From: Himantopus leucocephalus
Taxonomy: Eukaryota; Chordata; Aves; Charadriiformes; Recurvirostridae
DNA: 64,000 nucleotides
Reading direction: 5' to 3'
NCBI GenBank assembly: GCA_003993805.1
Contig: RSEF01000003.1
Span: 109,657,491 to 109,721,490 of the forward strand
Below the pieces are notes generated by a model that saw nothing but the letters and a program-made list of their open reading frames with translations, searched no databases and was not told the DNA's origin. Positions 22,451 to 35,200 of the stretch are shown here, piece after piece; the stretch's first letter is position 1, and every line of letters starts with the position of its first letter. The position numbers were made by a program, and so were the translations under genes.

Positions 22451-23146
22451 AGCACTGCAGAAACCCACCCCACAGCCCAACCAGGGGTACAGCCCTTGCT
22501 CCCCTCCTTTCTTCCAGTTCCTCACCCACGTGTGTCCCCTCCTGTGCCCCCCTGCTCTCCTCCCTCTGGCCCCGCACCCTGCCTCCCGCCCGGGCACATG
22601 TTCCCACGGTGGTGGTTAATCACCAGGAACACGCGCTGATGGGCAGAGAGCTCAAGCACAGCTTGGTCCCTGCTCCAGCCACGCACCAGCTCCATCCCTA
22701 CCCGGGGTAGGGGTTACACCGACCCCCACCCCCAGGTGGGGTGACAACGGGAGCTGGGCAAGGGCGTTCTCCTAATGAATGCATGAGAAGGTCCGGGATG
22801 AGACAGGATGGGTGGGGAATCGGTGGGTGAATCAACGCTATGACAGCGAGGGCTGAGAGACACTTGTACCGCCTGGAGGGATGCGGCAGCGGAGTGACTG
22901 CACACAGCTCTCAGACAGCCACGGAAATGGGTAAGTGGCCTCAAAATGCTAAATGAAGGATGATAATTACAGCAAGACGCATCCTTTTGGTTAATCAGGA
23001 AGAAAACCTGTATGTTATATCATAGCAAATTCACGGCATAGTCACGATTGCGAGCAAGAGTAGGCGATAAAACCTGACGTTAGCCCAAGAGCAGCATTCC
23101 TCCGGGACTCTCAGCGAGTCTGGGGTCCAGATCACACCAGGTTGAT

Positions 23147-23198
23147 GAAAAGAAAAAAAAAACAAAACCAAAACCAAAACCAAAAACAAAAACAAAAC
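23147..23198. repeat. A-rich simple repeat (AAAACC)n
   Basis: A-rich low-complexity run with AAAACC/AAAAAC units; it resembles a decayed poly(A) microsatellite. Confidence 0.85.
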
Positions 23199-26100
23199 AG
23201 TATTTTTCACAATGTTGCAAATATCCGTTCTAACCAGCAGTTAGTGAAATTGAACTGAGAGCCCCGGTGCAGCCTAACCCTGCTCTCATGAGCGCTCTGC
23301 TACAGCAGCTGCTTCTTCCAAGACCACAGCTTTTTTTGCATACGTAGGAGTATTAAACCCGCTTTGGCAGAATTCCTGGAGCTATACGTACTCACTCAAA
23401 CTCTCCGTGTAGCAGAAACACCTAACCCGAGTCACTTGGCCCTTTAAAAGTGCCAGTGTGGACGCGCACATAGTTCACATGTTTCACGTGGACCGAATAC
23501 TTCTGTATTTTGGTTATAACTTTTTAGTTTTCTCCTTCATTTTGGAACTTTTTAATCAGCAGTACAGCACCGGTTTGTGCAAAAACCGATGGCTAACTTC
23601 AAGAGTACATGGTATGTTTGGTAGGGTCAGAGAGAAACAGGCACCACACCCCACAAGGAGGACTTTTATTAAAAAGTTTCCTGTGAGTTATTCGAGCGTG
23701 CAGGAGCCTCTGTCACAAATGAGGACAGTAAAGGAATAAACAGAGAAAATAGAGGAGTCCTTTGATAAGAGATTATATCTCATTTGACCTGGAGTCCCCA
23801 CCTCACCCGGGCAGATGATGGATCTCTGGGGCACTGCCAGAGCCAGCTGTAGGATTAAAACTATACATATTTTTATTCTCACGGCAGCCATCGAGGCACT
23901 GAAAAGGCGCTAAGTGCCACAGTCTCTCTTTTACAGGACGGTGGGCAGCTATGAAGGGCCCAACTTCTCGCCCAGAGGGTTTGCAGCTCAGGCATCCAAC
24001 CTGCGAGTCTGGGTCTGAAGAAAGCTCCTGTCCCTCGTGGCACCACAGGATCGATGGAAACCCCCAGTGGCAGAGCCGGGCTGGCTGTCAGAGAGAAAGT
24101 CAGCAGGTAGCAAGCAGGGGATGCCATGGAAATAGGTGGGCTCTGCCCTCCCGGTGCCTCTTCCCTCTTGTCCCCAGAGGGAGCAGCAGCAGCTGCCCGT
24201 CTGTGCGCTCCGGGGAGCCGTGATACCCTTCTCTCCGTCGTGCCAGGGCAAACCCCATTCTGTGCTTATTTAAGGTCACGGAGGTTGAGGGATCATGCAC
24301 TGCAAACCAGTGTTAGTCACTGCGAGTGAGTTGTCCTGAGTTAACCACACGGGTAAGTGAATCACAGAAACGCAGGAGAGTCTCCCCCTGGGCAAGGAGA
24401 AAAAAAAAACAAAAACCAAAAAACTAACGAAAAAAGTGGTTATTCAGGTGAGTGCTTTGAGAAATACCTGCCTAGTCCACAAGCCCTGAGACTGGTGGGC
24501 TAAAATTGTTGAACAGTGAAAGCACCAGTGAGTATTACAGCAAAAGACCTCATTAAGGGAGAGCGAGTCAGTCTTTTCTTGTGGGCGACGGCCATGTAAC
24601 TCCAGCCAAACCCCACGGAGGCTAATGGGAAACCCCTCCGTAGATTTTGATCCACCAGCCCCCAAAATCCAGTTCTGAGGCTCTCTGTAATGAGCGTGCA
24701 GGATCCTACAGGGCCCTCACACGCAGCATCAAAGAAACGCAGCTGGTTTTGTTACAGCTGTTTACGAAAACTATCACAGAAGTGGCACGCCACTGCCAGC
24801 TGGGCTTTTGCCAAAGGAAGCTCTGCTCAACTAGGTCGAGAAATACTTGGTTAGTAGCACAGATACGTTTATATATGGTTTTCGGTGTCCACCCAGAAAT
24901 TCTCGTGAGCAGGACACAGGGAAAGGGGATGGGGGAGAAGAAAAAAAGCCACCAAATGCTTGGGAGAGGCAGCCAAGTTGATTCAGTTGGTATCTATAAA
25001 GCCAACGCTGCAGCTACACTGACACTTGGACCATTAAATATCGCATTGTTTAAGATGAAAAAAAAAAACCAACCAACAAAACCCTCAGAGTTTTTGCAAG
25101 CAGGCCTATTCTTGTCCAAATAAGCACGGTCATCCCTTCCATCCGAGCATTACATGGGAGAGAAGAAGGGAGATCGGAGCAGGCATTCCCTCAGGCTACC
25201 GGCATGCTCCACGCCTTGGGGTGGGCCGGGGGGGGGGGAGCCTCCTTTGGTCTCTGGCTTCCTGGGAGTGGGAGCCAGGAGGCAGATGGAGTTGCTCAGA
25301 GATTTCTGACTCATCGCAAAGGCGGCCGGACAGAACAAGCAAAATCAGATATCACTGTGCAAGCGTACTGGTGGGTTCAGGTGATCCTGCTATAAATCAC
25401 AGCCGGCATTTGGAAGGGTCAGAATCCATTATTTCTACATCAGTGCAAAAAGGACGCCCAAAACAAACTGCAGAGGATTCGCCAAGGCATGGGAGGAGGC
25501 GGGAAGAGAGTTAAGTGTATTCAGTGCCACCACCCTGAAGAAAGAGTGACGGCCTCGGGAATCGGGGACCGCAGCCTCTGGGCTCCCAGAGGATGAGCCA
25601 GCGCAGTGACTGGATGCCAAATGTTGCACGCTGGCAGATGAGCTTTGGTAACCCAAGGTTGAAGGTCCAGGCTGCTTCCTCTGCAGACTTGTTCTTCCAC
25701 TCCGTATTGACTTAACGAATGGGCGGATTGCTCTTTTGTCACTTCATGGAGTTAGAAAGAGGAGGATGTGGCGTGAGCCATGGGTCATAGAAACACTGGC
25801 CAGAGGGGCTTTATAAGGGGAAGAAGTCGAGAAACTCCAGGCTAGCAGTGAATGAAACTTTGGAAACCTTTCTGGTCTCCGCAGTCTCCAAATAGACCTC
25901 CAGCCACATCATCCTAACCTCCTCCTGGCCCTCTCAGGACAAACAATCCTTCCTCTTCCATCCCCAGGTTTTAAGCCACTGATCAAGACCTCTCGTTGCC
26001 AGCTCACTGTTCTGAGACACCATCCATGGGAAAAACCCAGACACCAAAGGGAACATCAGTGACGGTACTTCAAGCCCTTACCAGACACCATCGCTTGGTT

Positions 26101-28734
26101 CGGGTGCATCTCCCACTTCACTCCAACCGGTTTCTGGGGCAGACTTAATCTGAACGCATTTAACTGAATGTATTTAACGTCCCGTATTTAACTGCCACGT
26201 GCATCTGAAGGCACCCTCTTTCCTCTCTGTCCCGTTCAGCAATCGCCACACAGATTCGGGGCTTTCACTCCAAGCCTCGTCTACACGTTGCAGCTGAGAA
26301 GTGAAACACAAGGAGTTGTGGGTTTCCCGGTTTTATAATCTGCCTTTAGTTAACTGAACTACTGAATAGGGGGGAAAAAAAAAGAGTTTTCTCTCTGGCA
26401 CAAAAGCAGCAACTGAGAAAACAGCAAACATCAGGAGGGAAGCCAACTACCCGACACTAACCAGAGATAGCATCCCACTGGCAGTGAGCTGTCACCTCCA
26501 CGACCCCAGTAGGCAGGCAGCTGCCTGTATGCTTAAGGCAATCTCAATATTTGCATATCCTCTAACCTCCTACCATGTATTAGGGAATATACTCCCCTTC
26601 TCCATCCCAAGGTGTCAGGCTGTAACATCCTCAAAAAGTTCGTCACCAAGTGAAGTCACTGAGATGTGATGTGTGAACCTACCCAGCTTGGTGCCACAGG
26701 TACGATCCAGCCCTTGGTAAGGAACTTGGAATGGAATCAGCTTTTTCTAACCCCACTCCATCTGGTCACAGTCCGTTAATAAACCATCTAAGGACAGACG
26801 GCACCAGAGTTCAGGAGAAGAGGCAGTCATCTGCTCTGCAGGCTCCAACGCTACCGGTGGGCAAATGGGAGGTGGGGGCACACGGTGACAGTGGCCGCAT
26901 CCTCACACACTGCTGTGGGTAGGTCCGACACCTGGAAAGCCAGGCGGGCAGCTCCTGCTGCTGCGTGATGCTCACATTCATTAGGGGATGAGGAACGATG
27001 GCTTCTGCTGCAGAACGCAGTGAAGAATGGTGGCGGTTGCCCAAAAGCAGCAGTTGCCATCCCTGCTCCCCCCATTGCCTCTGGTGGTGGCGGAAGCAGC
27101 GGGCTGGATTCCTCCCCCGGCTGCGTTTCCCCTCTTCCCATGGCAGGACACAGTTCAAACCAGCCCCTTATCCCGGGGGAGCCTGAGTTCAATTGGGCTA
27201 CGCTGCTGGAAGCCCTTGATCCAGTTCTGGGAAATCCCCACAGCTCCACTGTGCTGGGCAGAGGCAACCAACTCCTATCGCCCCCTGAGCTCAGGCCTGC
27301 CAAGAAGCTCCTTTCCATACAAGTCTCATCTGGCTTTTCAGCATGGAGCTCTTTTGACTGAAACCACAATACTTCGCATGCTTCAATGATCAAGCAGAGG
27401 GCACGGGAATGTCACTGAAAACACTTGGCTTCCAAACGCAGCATTGTTCTCCCCGTACCCCATTCACAGATCCTGACCAGAACATCCTGAACGAGCTCTG
27501 ACTGTTTTCCAGCAAACCCAGCGAGAAGCGCTGCAGCACCATTTGATCCACCACCTCTCCGAACGCGCACGCGCCCACGCTTGCGTGACACCCAGACGTC
27601 GCGCAGCCCCACCGGTGCCTCGCCACTGCTCCCAGTGGAGGTGTTTCTTCCCTCTTCCTTGGCTGCAGGGGTCCATCAGATGCAGCCTTGGCCAAACCGG
27701 CCTCTGCTACGCCGAGATCAGCTGGGAAGAGTGACCGTGCCTGGCGTGCATTTCCCGATTCCCAGGGATGCCATTGCAGCTGGGTGTCACAACCTGCCTG
27801 CCAAGCCCAGGTGACATTTTCAGCCTCACGCTCTGCAGGCCCCTGCACCAAGCATCTCTGTCCCAAGCCTCATCCCCAAAGCCTCATCTCCGATGTTCTG
27901 ATGGCATCAGGTTCAAGACATAGCTCGGAAAGGCCACTCTCCTCCCATCCGTCCCTCAGTGGCACCCTGCTCTCCCACCCGGGAGCTGCTGCTCCAGCAC
28001 AGCCACCCGTGTGCCCCCATGACTCCTTTCCCCTCCCCGCCTCGCCGTTCCGCCTGGCCACCTCGCGCGCCAGCGTCCGTCTTGGCTGCGGGACCCCATG
28101 GGTGCCATCTTCTCCCCAACAGCCCCGTCACGGGGAGAAGAACATGGTGGCCACGGCTTACCTGAGGGAGAGGCGTCATGGTAGGAGTCATCCCTAGGAA
28201 GGCTGCATGAGTAATTTAAGAGAGAGGGAAAGAAAGCAAGCTAATTAAAGACACGTGATAAAATCACAACAGTTTTAGCCACATTGAATATCCAATTAGG
28301 TCTATTAAGCCTTTGGGCTACAGCTGTGGGAAGGGATCCTGGATCCGGCACAGATGGGTCAACACCCACCAGGAGCCTCCTGAGTGCCCAGGAAGCACCG
28401 GTTACGGCTCTTTTTTGGGTACCCCCCTCCCCAGCAGTCCCGGGGCAGCACAGCCCCATGCTCGGCCACATCCCTCATCCCTCCAGCCGCCCCACAGGCA
28501 CGCGGTGCCCATCGGCCACGCACGTGCTCCTCCAGCTCCCAGCAGTGCCACTAATTCTTTAAAACTGCCTTTTATTTATTTTTTTTTTTATATAATGTTT
28601 GCGCGCCCATTCAGTCGCATTGTTTATAGCCAACACTTCACCGGGCGCTGGCACACACACAGGAGAGGAAAAAAAAAAAGAAAAAGACGACTGAATTGAC
28701 TGGAAGCGAACAGGAACTCCAGCCCTGACCCTGT

Positions 28735-28769
28735 AAAGGGGGTAATAAAATNAAAGGGGGTAATAAAAT
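28735..28769. repeat. 17-bp duplication around a single N (assembly artefact)
   Basis: The 17 bases at 28735-28751 recur exactly at 28753-28769 with N at 28752 between them. This pattern is expected when two overlapping contig ends are joined without being merged. Confidence 0.9.
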
Positions 28770-28940
28770 TCCGCCTTTTTTTTTTTTTTTTGCCCGCCTC
28801 ATTTTTGCGATCTACGGTGAGACGTGCAGAGACCGACCCGCGGCAGCGCTGAAGAGCGCTGAACTTGCTTTTAACTCCAGCAGAAAGGGTGATTCTGCAG
28901 GAGGGCGCTGCTTGGAAAGCAGCATTTTTTTACTTCTTTT

Positions 28941-29040
28941 NNNNNNNNNNNNNNNNNNNNNNNNNNNNNNNNNNNNNNNNNNNNNNNNNNNNNNNNNNNN
29001 NNNNNNNNNNNNNNNNNNNNNNNNNNNNNNNNNNNNNNNN
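28941..29040. other. Assembly gap, 100 N
   Basis: Exactly 100 Ns, a conventional placeholder, so the true length is unknown. It lies in the CpG-rich region where SDC1 exon 1 is expected. Confidence 0.99.
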
Positions 29041-29166
29041 GCCTTCCCGGGGCTGCGGGCGGCCCGTGGGCCTCGGGCAGCTCGGTGTCCCCGCGGCGGT
29101 GGCCGCCAGGTGTCATCCGCCACTCGGGGATGGCTCTCCCACCGCTCCCCGCCTCTGCCCTGCCCG

Positions 29167-29229
29167 CCGAGGGGCTTCTCCACGGAAATGCGGCCCCNCC
29201 GAGGGGCTTCTCCACGGAAATGCGGCCCC
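29167..29229. repeat. 31-bp duplication around a single N (assembly artefact)
   Basis: The 31 bases at 29167-29197 are repeated exactly at 29199-29229 with N at 29198 between. It is most likely an unmerged contig overlap, so the real genome probably has one copy. Confidence 0.9.
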
Positions 29230-32200
29230 GCAGCCTGGTAAAAGTGTGCTTTGTGTGCTGGGGGGGGGGGGCCTGGGCTCTGCGTGGGGTTAGGGAGTGT
29301 GGGATGAGGAGACCTCGCGGCCACCTCTCGAGGGGACACAAAGCCCCAGTGGCCATCCCTTTCTCCTCTGGCGAGGGACGCTCGCTCCCCGTGTGCGCTC
29401 GTGTCACTCGTGGGGCCTTCTGCTTTGGGTGGGTTAGGAGGACAACGTGGCCCGTGGGGCTTGGCGTGAGCGGGCAGGATCAGCGAAGTCAAAACTGGCG
29501 GGTTTGTTCCTTTCTGAAAGGGAATAATTGATTTGAAACTTGTCTGGGGAGGGACTGCAGCAGCAGTTGGAGAAGGAGGGACAGAGCAAAGTGCACGGCA
29601 GGATCCAAACTGCTCCAAATACCTCCGGTTTCGCTGTGCCGTTCTGTCTGTGAACTCTGCCTGTGGCTCTGGACACGTCCCCTTCTAGCCCACATGGGAG
29701 TGAGTAGCTATGACATGGCTAAAAATGACAGGCGTGTGAGCGTAATCAGCGCTGCTTCGTGGGGAGAGGGCTCCGCTCGTAACTTCTGAACAAGCCTTCT
29801 ACTGAATAAAGTGGAAAAACTGCAGTTAATTTGCAGCCTCTGTAGTGCATTTGGGTAAAATTTCCCTGTTGTAAATGTTCCTTACTAGAAACGGTAAATG
29901 AAGTAAGTGCTTGTGCGGAGTTCTGCTGTGCGTGAGAGACACGCGGGCCTGGATGACGCTTCAGATCGAGGGGTTTCCTGAGTGAACACACGGAGGAGCA
30001 GAAGTCCTCGCGGCTCTCCGTGGTGACTCAGCGCTGAGGCCGTTTCCCTCCCTGGTGATCGCAGTGGCCTTTTNCCTTTTTTTTTTTTTTTTTTTCCCAT
30101 GTCGAAATGTCAGTGACACAGACTAAGCTGCCTTTCCCACCTGTCTGGAATAATTATGTTTTTGCATCAAGTGGCAGGAAGCCTCTTGTGTTGGGCACAG
30201 AAGGCAGAGTGACCTTACGCAGTCCTTTGCACGTGGCAGACCGCAGCGCCGTGGTTGCGTTGGGTTCTCGGTGGTCTGATTATTGAAAAGCGCGCCACTG
30301 CTGCTGGCGCGTCACTTCACCCTTGGCTATTGCTGCGTGCCTTGACTCTTACGTTGTCATAGAAGTAATGAGCAGGAACAAGAAAGTGGCCAAAGAAAAC
30401 AGCTGTTTTCTTTCTGAGTGCTCTTACCCTCAGGAATGGTTGGGGAGGTTCCTATTCTTCTTCAAGGTGACACTTTATTGCTCAGAGCGCCTTGTTTGAC
30501 GGTAATTGCCCTCTCTTGTTACGATGGGGGCATTGATCTTGAAATGAGAAGGGTGATGCGTCTTAATGGACTAACCTAGTTATTCTCTCAGATGGAGACT
30601 TCTGCATGGTGTAACCCTGCCGCGAAGCCAACTCGGCCCAGATGCGAAGCCTGCTGCAGGAGGGCAGGGGCCAAGCCAGCCTGTGTCGTGAGGGAAACCA
30701 GGGTTTGGGTTGTTTCATCTGGTGTAGGTGCACGCGGGCGGTTAACACAAGCTTAGCAGAGCAGGCAGAGCCTTTTTCCAAGGGTGATGTCATTCCTATC
30801 TGGACGTAAACTAATTAGAAGAAATTAGGTAGTCCAGCTTGCTTATTAAACATGTAGGCAGGGGATAACGAGGAAACACTTTCTTCTATAATACGTGCAG
30901 AGCAGCGTCACATTATTTATCGAGCACTATAAACAGCACTTCTCCATCCAAACGCTCACTCGCTGGTGGCTACCTCCCAGTAAAATGAGGACTCTATTGT
31001 ATCTGGTCAACTCTGATTACAGCAGAGACAAATAAGCTGTGGTTTGTATCCCGTAAGGGGGCTCTGGTGCAAGTTTGCAGTCTTTTGTTCCAGGTTTCTC
31101 TCGGTTTCAAGTGGCTGGAAGAGCTAACATTTTTAATGGCAGCGCTCTGAAACTTCTGGAAATCAAACGATCCTCTCTAACAACCCGAGACAAGTTACAG
31201 CAAGTGCAAGAAACCTGTAAGCCTTCTAAAATTAAGCTAGTGCACTAACCTGAAATGTAGGCTGCTGTTTTAGCAGCAAAATTGGTCCATTTTAAGTATG
31301 TGTTTTGCATTGCTAGTGCTTCGGTGTCTCCAGGTGGCCTACGTAGTAGCACTTCGTCCTAACCTTGTTTGAAGTGGCTCTTGCATCCAAGAACCATACT
31401 AACGCCTCTGAGAGGGACGTTCCACACTTGTTTGTGTCATCTGGCACCTAGGGAGATGGGATTTTAGTAGGGCCTGCTACAGGGAGGAGGGAACTTCATG
31501 GGAGAGGGAAGATAGGACCCCATTCCTGAGGAGGTGCTGTCAGTGATAAAATTGCAGTGCTTCAGCATTGCAGCGTTGGTATTTTCGTCTTAGATGTCTC
31601 CTACTCTTTATTAACTCAGAGCTATTAATGCAGCACTCCAGGACAACTGGGGACTGATGTGCTTGCTGAGACATAGGGTACTTCAAATGGCACTAGTCCC
31701 TCAGGACAATGTTTGGTTGATGTTAAGGCACCTAAATGTAGGTGTCTCTGTGTGTGCTAGGTGCCTAATCTCTCATTAGAGCCATGGAGATGTAATCAGT
31801 GGAGCCAAAGAGAGTGATTATCTGACCAGCCCCTGCACGTCTACTTCAAGGTGAGTTGCTTTGTCGGGGCTTTGACTACGTCTCATTTTGCCGATGAGGG
31901 GAGCATAGACACCTTTACTTTTGTGTCTTTATCTGAGAGCAATTTAGCTCAAAGCGACAGTCATTTTATTTGTGAAGCTTTTATGGTAACTCTCTCCATA
32001 AACAGACTGGACAGGTGCTGTTTCAGTGCCAAGAGAACCAGCAAAGCAGTGGGAAACATCAGCTTTCAGCCAGAACAGCAGCTCTCTTGTCCTAGTGCGA
32101 CTGGATCTGCGTCTCCAAACAAACAACACTGTAGTCTTGCTCTGCTAAAGGCTGTGGAAGACGTTGAGGAGTACAGTTGGGTGTTGGGTACATCAGTGTT

Positions 32201-35200
32201 CTGAAGTGGGGAATATGAGCAGAAACGTAAGTGGATGTATCTATCTGGGGGGGGATTGTGAGCTGTTGGGGAGGCATCAGGGTATTTTAGTGTTTAAAGG
32301 CACTATTTTATTTGTGGTTAGAAGTGAGGAACCTTTGTTACTCCTTAGACTTTGATACGGGCAGTGAACTTGCAAAGTGGAAGTTGTTTTGACCAACAGT
32401 GCAAGGACTTCTGGTGTTTCTTGTAGGTTCGCTTCTCTTCTGAGCTGAGGAGATACTCTGAAATGCAGAAAGCATGTGGTGTCTCCTTAGGAGTGTCAAT
32501 TTTGTTAAGAGGTCTCTAAGTTAGAGATGACTAGCATACTTCACTTGAACTACTGCTCTGCTAGGCTACTGGTGTACCGCAGAAATGAGCTTTATCTGGC
32601 CTGGCTAGAAACCTGGGATAGTGAGCTTTCTACTGTGGAGATGCTGGTGGAAAAGTTACTGCACTGTGAAGCCTTACCTCAAGGTGAGATAACATTTGGA
32701 CCTCCTACAAGCAACTCTTGTGGAGCAACATCTGCTAATGTGGTGGTTTCCCAACCTCTCAGTTTCTCAAGCAGTGCTTGGCTGCAGCTGACATTCTGGG
32801 TCTTGTGGAACCGGCATGGGTCCAACGGAGTCTGTTAGCTTGGGCTCCTTGCCATGCTTGACTGTAATGTTTGTATCTCACCGCTGAGACCAGTCTCACC
32901 AGTGAGGCTTGCTTTGCTGGATGGGAACCAGTGCGTTAGTTGGATTTGGATGGAGTTGGTAATAGAACTTCCCGTTGAGTCACTGGAGCTGCAGTTACAA
33001 CTGAGTCATGGAGGTGTTGTAAGTCATGGCTTTCTCTTCTAGGCTTCTAGTTTGAAACTCCTCTGGATATTGATCAGTTGAAGAGCTCTCGCCACTTCAG
33101 TTATGCGTCTTGCTGCTGTGCCCTCTGGCACAACTATCTTCTCCATAGCCCTTGTTTTTGCAATATGGTTCTCTTTACGTCCACTCACTTTGCCTCTTAG
33201 TGTTCAGGGCTTTTCTAACAACTGGAAGGTCTTCAAGATTACTATTGCGGAATGACTCCTGACTAAATCAGAGGCACTGATAAAAGATGGGGAACTGGCT
33301 GTCAACCAGCTTAAAATACCCATGGGTATCTTGCCTTTCATGGAGGCTCTGTGTTCTTGTCATACTCCACCCTGGAACTTCTCTGCACTGCCTGTGCAGT
33401 AATGACAATGTCTTGTATGCCAGTCATGGACACAAAGGCTGGCGGTCTCGATTTTGGGCTGTAGGCAGTCCCAGGCACACACTCCTGTCAACCAGCCTTC
33501 CGCAAAGTACAGCGACAACTTCTCTGAGTGCCCTGGCTCCATCACCAGCACGTACACGAGCCATAGCTAGAGACCGTGGGTTGCTCTTTGTCTGCCTCTG
33601 CCACGTGATGAGGAGCTTATTGCCTCTTAAATGGAAGGAAACTTGAACCCCATTCCAGTTGTAAGGGGAGCGTGCCGAATGCTTTCTGGGCAGCACTGCA
33701 GACCATGACTGTCCTGCGCTGTACACAGGAAAGCTCTTCTAATTAGTTTCTAATGCTGGTGGCAGTACACATCCTGGTCAGAGCCAGTCGGCAGCTCCAG
33801 TCCACCCCTTGCATCTAGGGGTTATTAGACGAGCAGACTATATATTGAAGCCAGAGGTGGGCAGGGGAGAGTGGAGCCAGTCTACCATCTGGAGAGCAAG
33901 CAGTGATTAACGTAACGATTTCCAGATGAGAGCTCTTGTGAAGCTCCGTGTCGTAGCAGCGGTGCTGCTGTGGCTGTGTTGGGAGGGAGCCTTTGTACAT
34001 CCCCTGGGGATGAGAGCTGGCAGCTAGAGTGCTACAGGAAGAGACTACCTGGCTCTTTCCTGTCCCAAAACAGGACCCTGTTGCTGCCTTATTGTATGCT
34101 GGGAGAGCAGTGGAGCGGAGAAATATAAATACAGGTATGCATATATTTATATATAGAGAGATCTATCCCTGTCATGTGCTGTTTGTTGACCAGCTCACAG
34201 CAGGATTTGGAGGCTGTATGCCTTGACCCCGGGATGGTGATCTGGGAGATTTGATGCCTGCACCCTGCACAACCCCGGGAGCTCAGAGCAGCCTGTCTAT
34301 CTACCAAAACATCAGTCTTGGGTAAGAGCATCTCTGCAGAAGAGAGAACCTGTTATCCCATTGACCAGCTAATAGGTACCTTCTTTAGGGACCGAGCCCA
34401 TGCTTTGTTTGGTCAAGAAGCTGAGGGGTAAGAGGAGCAAAAGCCCAAACTAGAGGAACTACAAAGCCTGCTTGAATTCGTATCTGACACAAACGCTAAT
34501 ATATGGGATATTTTTCACTGCCCTGCTGTGCTCTGTGCTTATGAAACTGTAATAGAGACTCTCGCACCGGCAGGTTTGATGGCCAACTGAGATTTGTCCA
34601 CCTCACTGGCTCTAACAGGGTGTAAGTGGCACCTACGTGCAGTGGAAAAGCAGTAGCGAGGCTTGCATCGAAACTTGCCTAACAGCCTGCAGCTAGACAG
34701 CTTTGACTTCTAAATCTCTTTCTGTCCTAACGGAGGAATCATCTAGATCCTGACTACTTTCCCATCGGTGAACAAAGCACCTAACAAAAGAGGCTGACTC
34801 TGGCATGTCTGGGCAGTGGCAAAGGAGTGCTCTGCTATCGTGCGCTTACATCAACTGAGTCATGGCCTCGCCGAGGAAAGCTGCTGGCTTAATCCTCCAG
34901 CAGCATCGGCTCCGCTCTGAAGCACGTTTAACTTGCGAAAAAGTTCCTCAGTCTGCATCTGTAGTCGCACGGAGCTGGGAAACGGTGCTGAGCTTCTTGC
35001 TACAGAAGCTGGAAGATGCAATTGTGAATAATTAGAAGTTATTAGGGTAGTAGCTGAAAAGCGCTAAGTGCTCAGTATGCCCCCGCCTCCCCAGCGTGCA
35101 GCCAAAAGGGGTTAAAAAGATCCACCAAATCTCCTTACGCTGATTCTAGTAAGTAAAACAGGCTGGACGCCAGTTGTTCTGTGGCCAACTTGATTGCTAG

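Larger units (their letters stand above)
17660..26900. other. PUM2-SDC1 intergenic DNA
   Basis: No gene recognised. GC content rises from left to right. Open frames are short, Pro/Ser/Gly-rich and overlap on both strands, as expected of GC-rich non-coding DNA. It holds a poly-C run with an N (about 20,853-20,878), a (TGAGC)4 run, a 22-bp direct repeat near 22.4 kb and an A-rich run near 23.15 kb. Confidence 0.7.
26900..29700 (+). promoter_or_regulatory. SDC1: CpG-rich region, probable SDC1 promoter and first-exon area
   Basis: The most GC- and CpG-rich part of the window, with clusters near 27.55, 28.05 and 29.04-29.2 kb. It lies 19-20 kb upstream of SDC1 exon 2, similar to the long human first intron. 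A TATATAA is at 28589-28595. A 100-N gap sits inside (28,941-29,040). No ATG occurs on the + strand between 28,800 and the gap, and no hydrophobic signal-peptide frame with a phase-0 donor is visible, so exon 1 is probably in the gap. Location is inferred, not proven. Confidence 0.45.

Noticed and set aside
26851..28700. Many overlapping open frames up to 180 codons in the GC-rich region
   Set aside because: They occur on both strands and all frames at once and are Pro/Ser/Gly/Arg-rich, as expected where stop codons are rare; none has splice context or a known domain.
29131..29245. ATG-started MALPPLPASALPAEG frame before a GGTAAAAG as possible SDC1 exon 1
   Set aside because: It is not hydrophobic enough for a signal peptide, and the donor would leave phase 1, while exon 2 needs phase 0.
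28812..29618. A 268-codon minus-strand open frame spanning the gap
   Set aside because: It is held open only by the 100 Ns and by CpG-rich sequence; not evidence of a gene.
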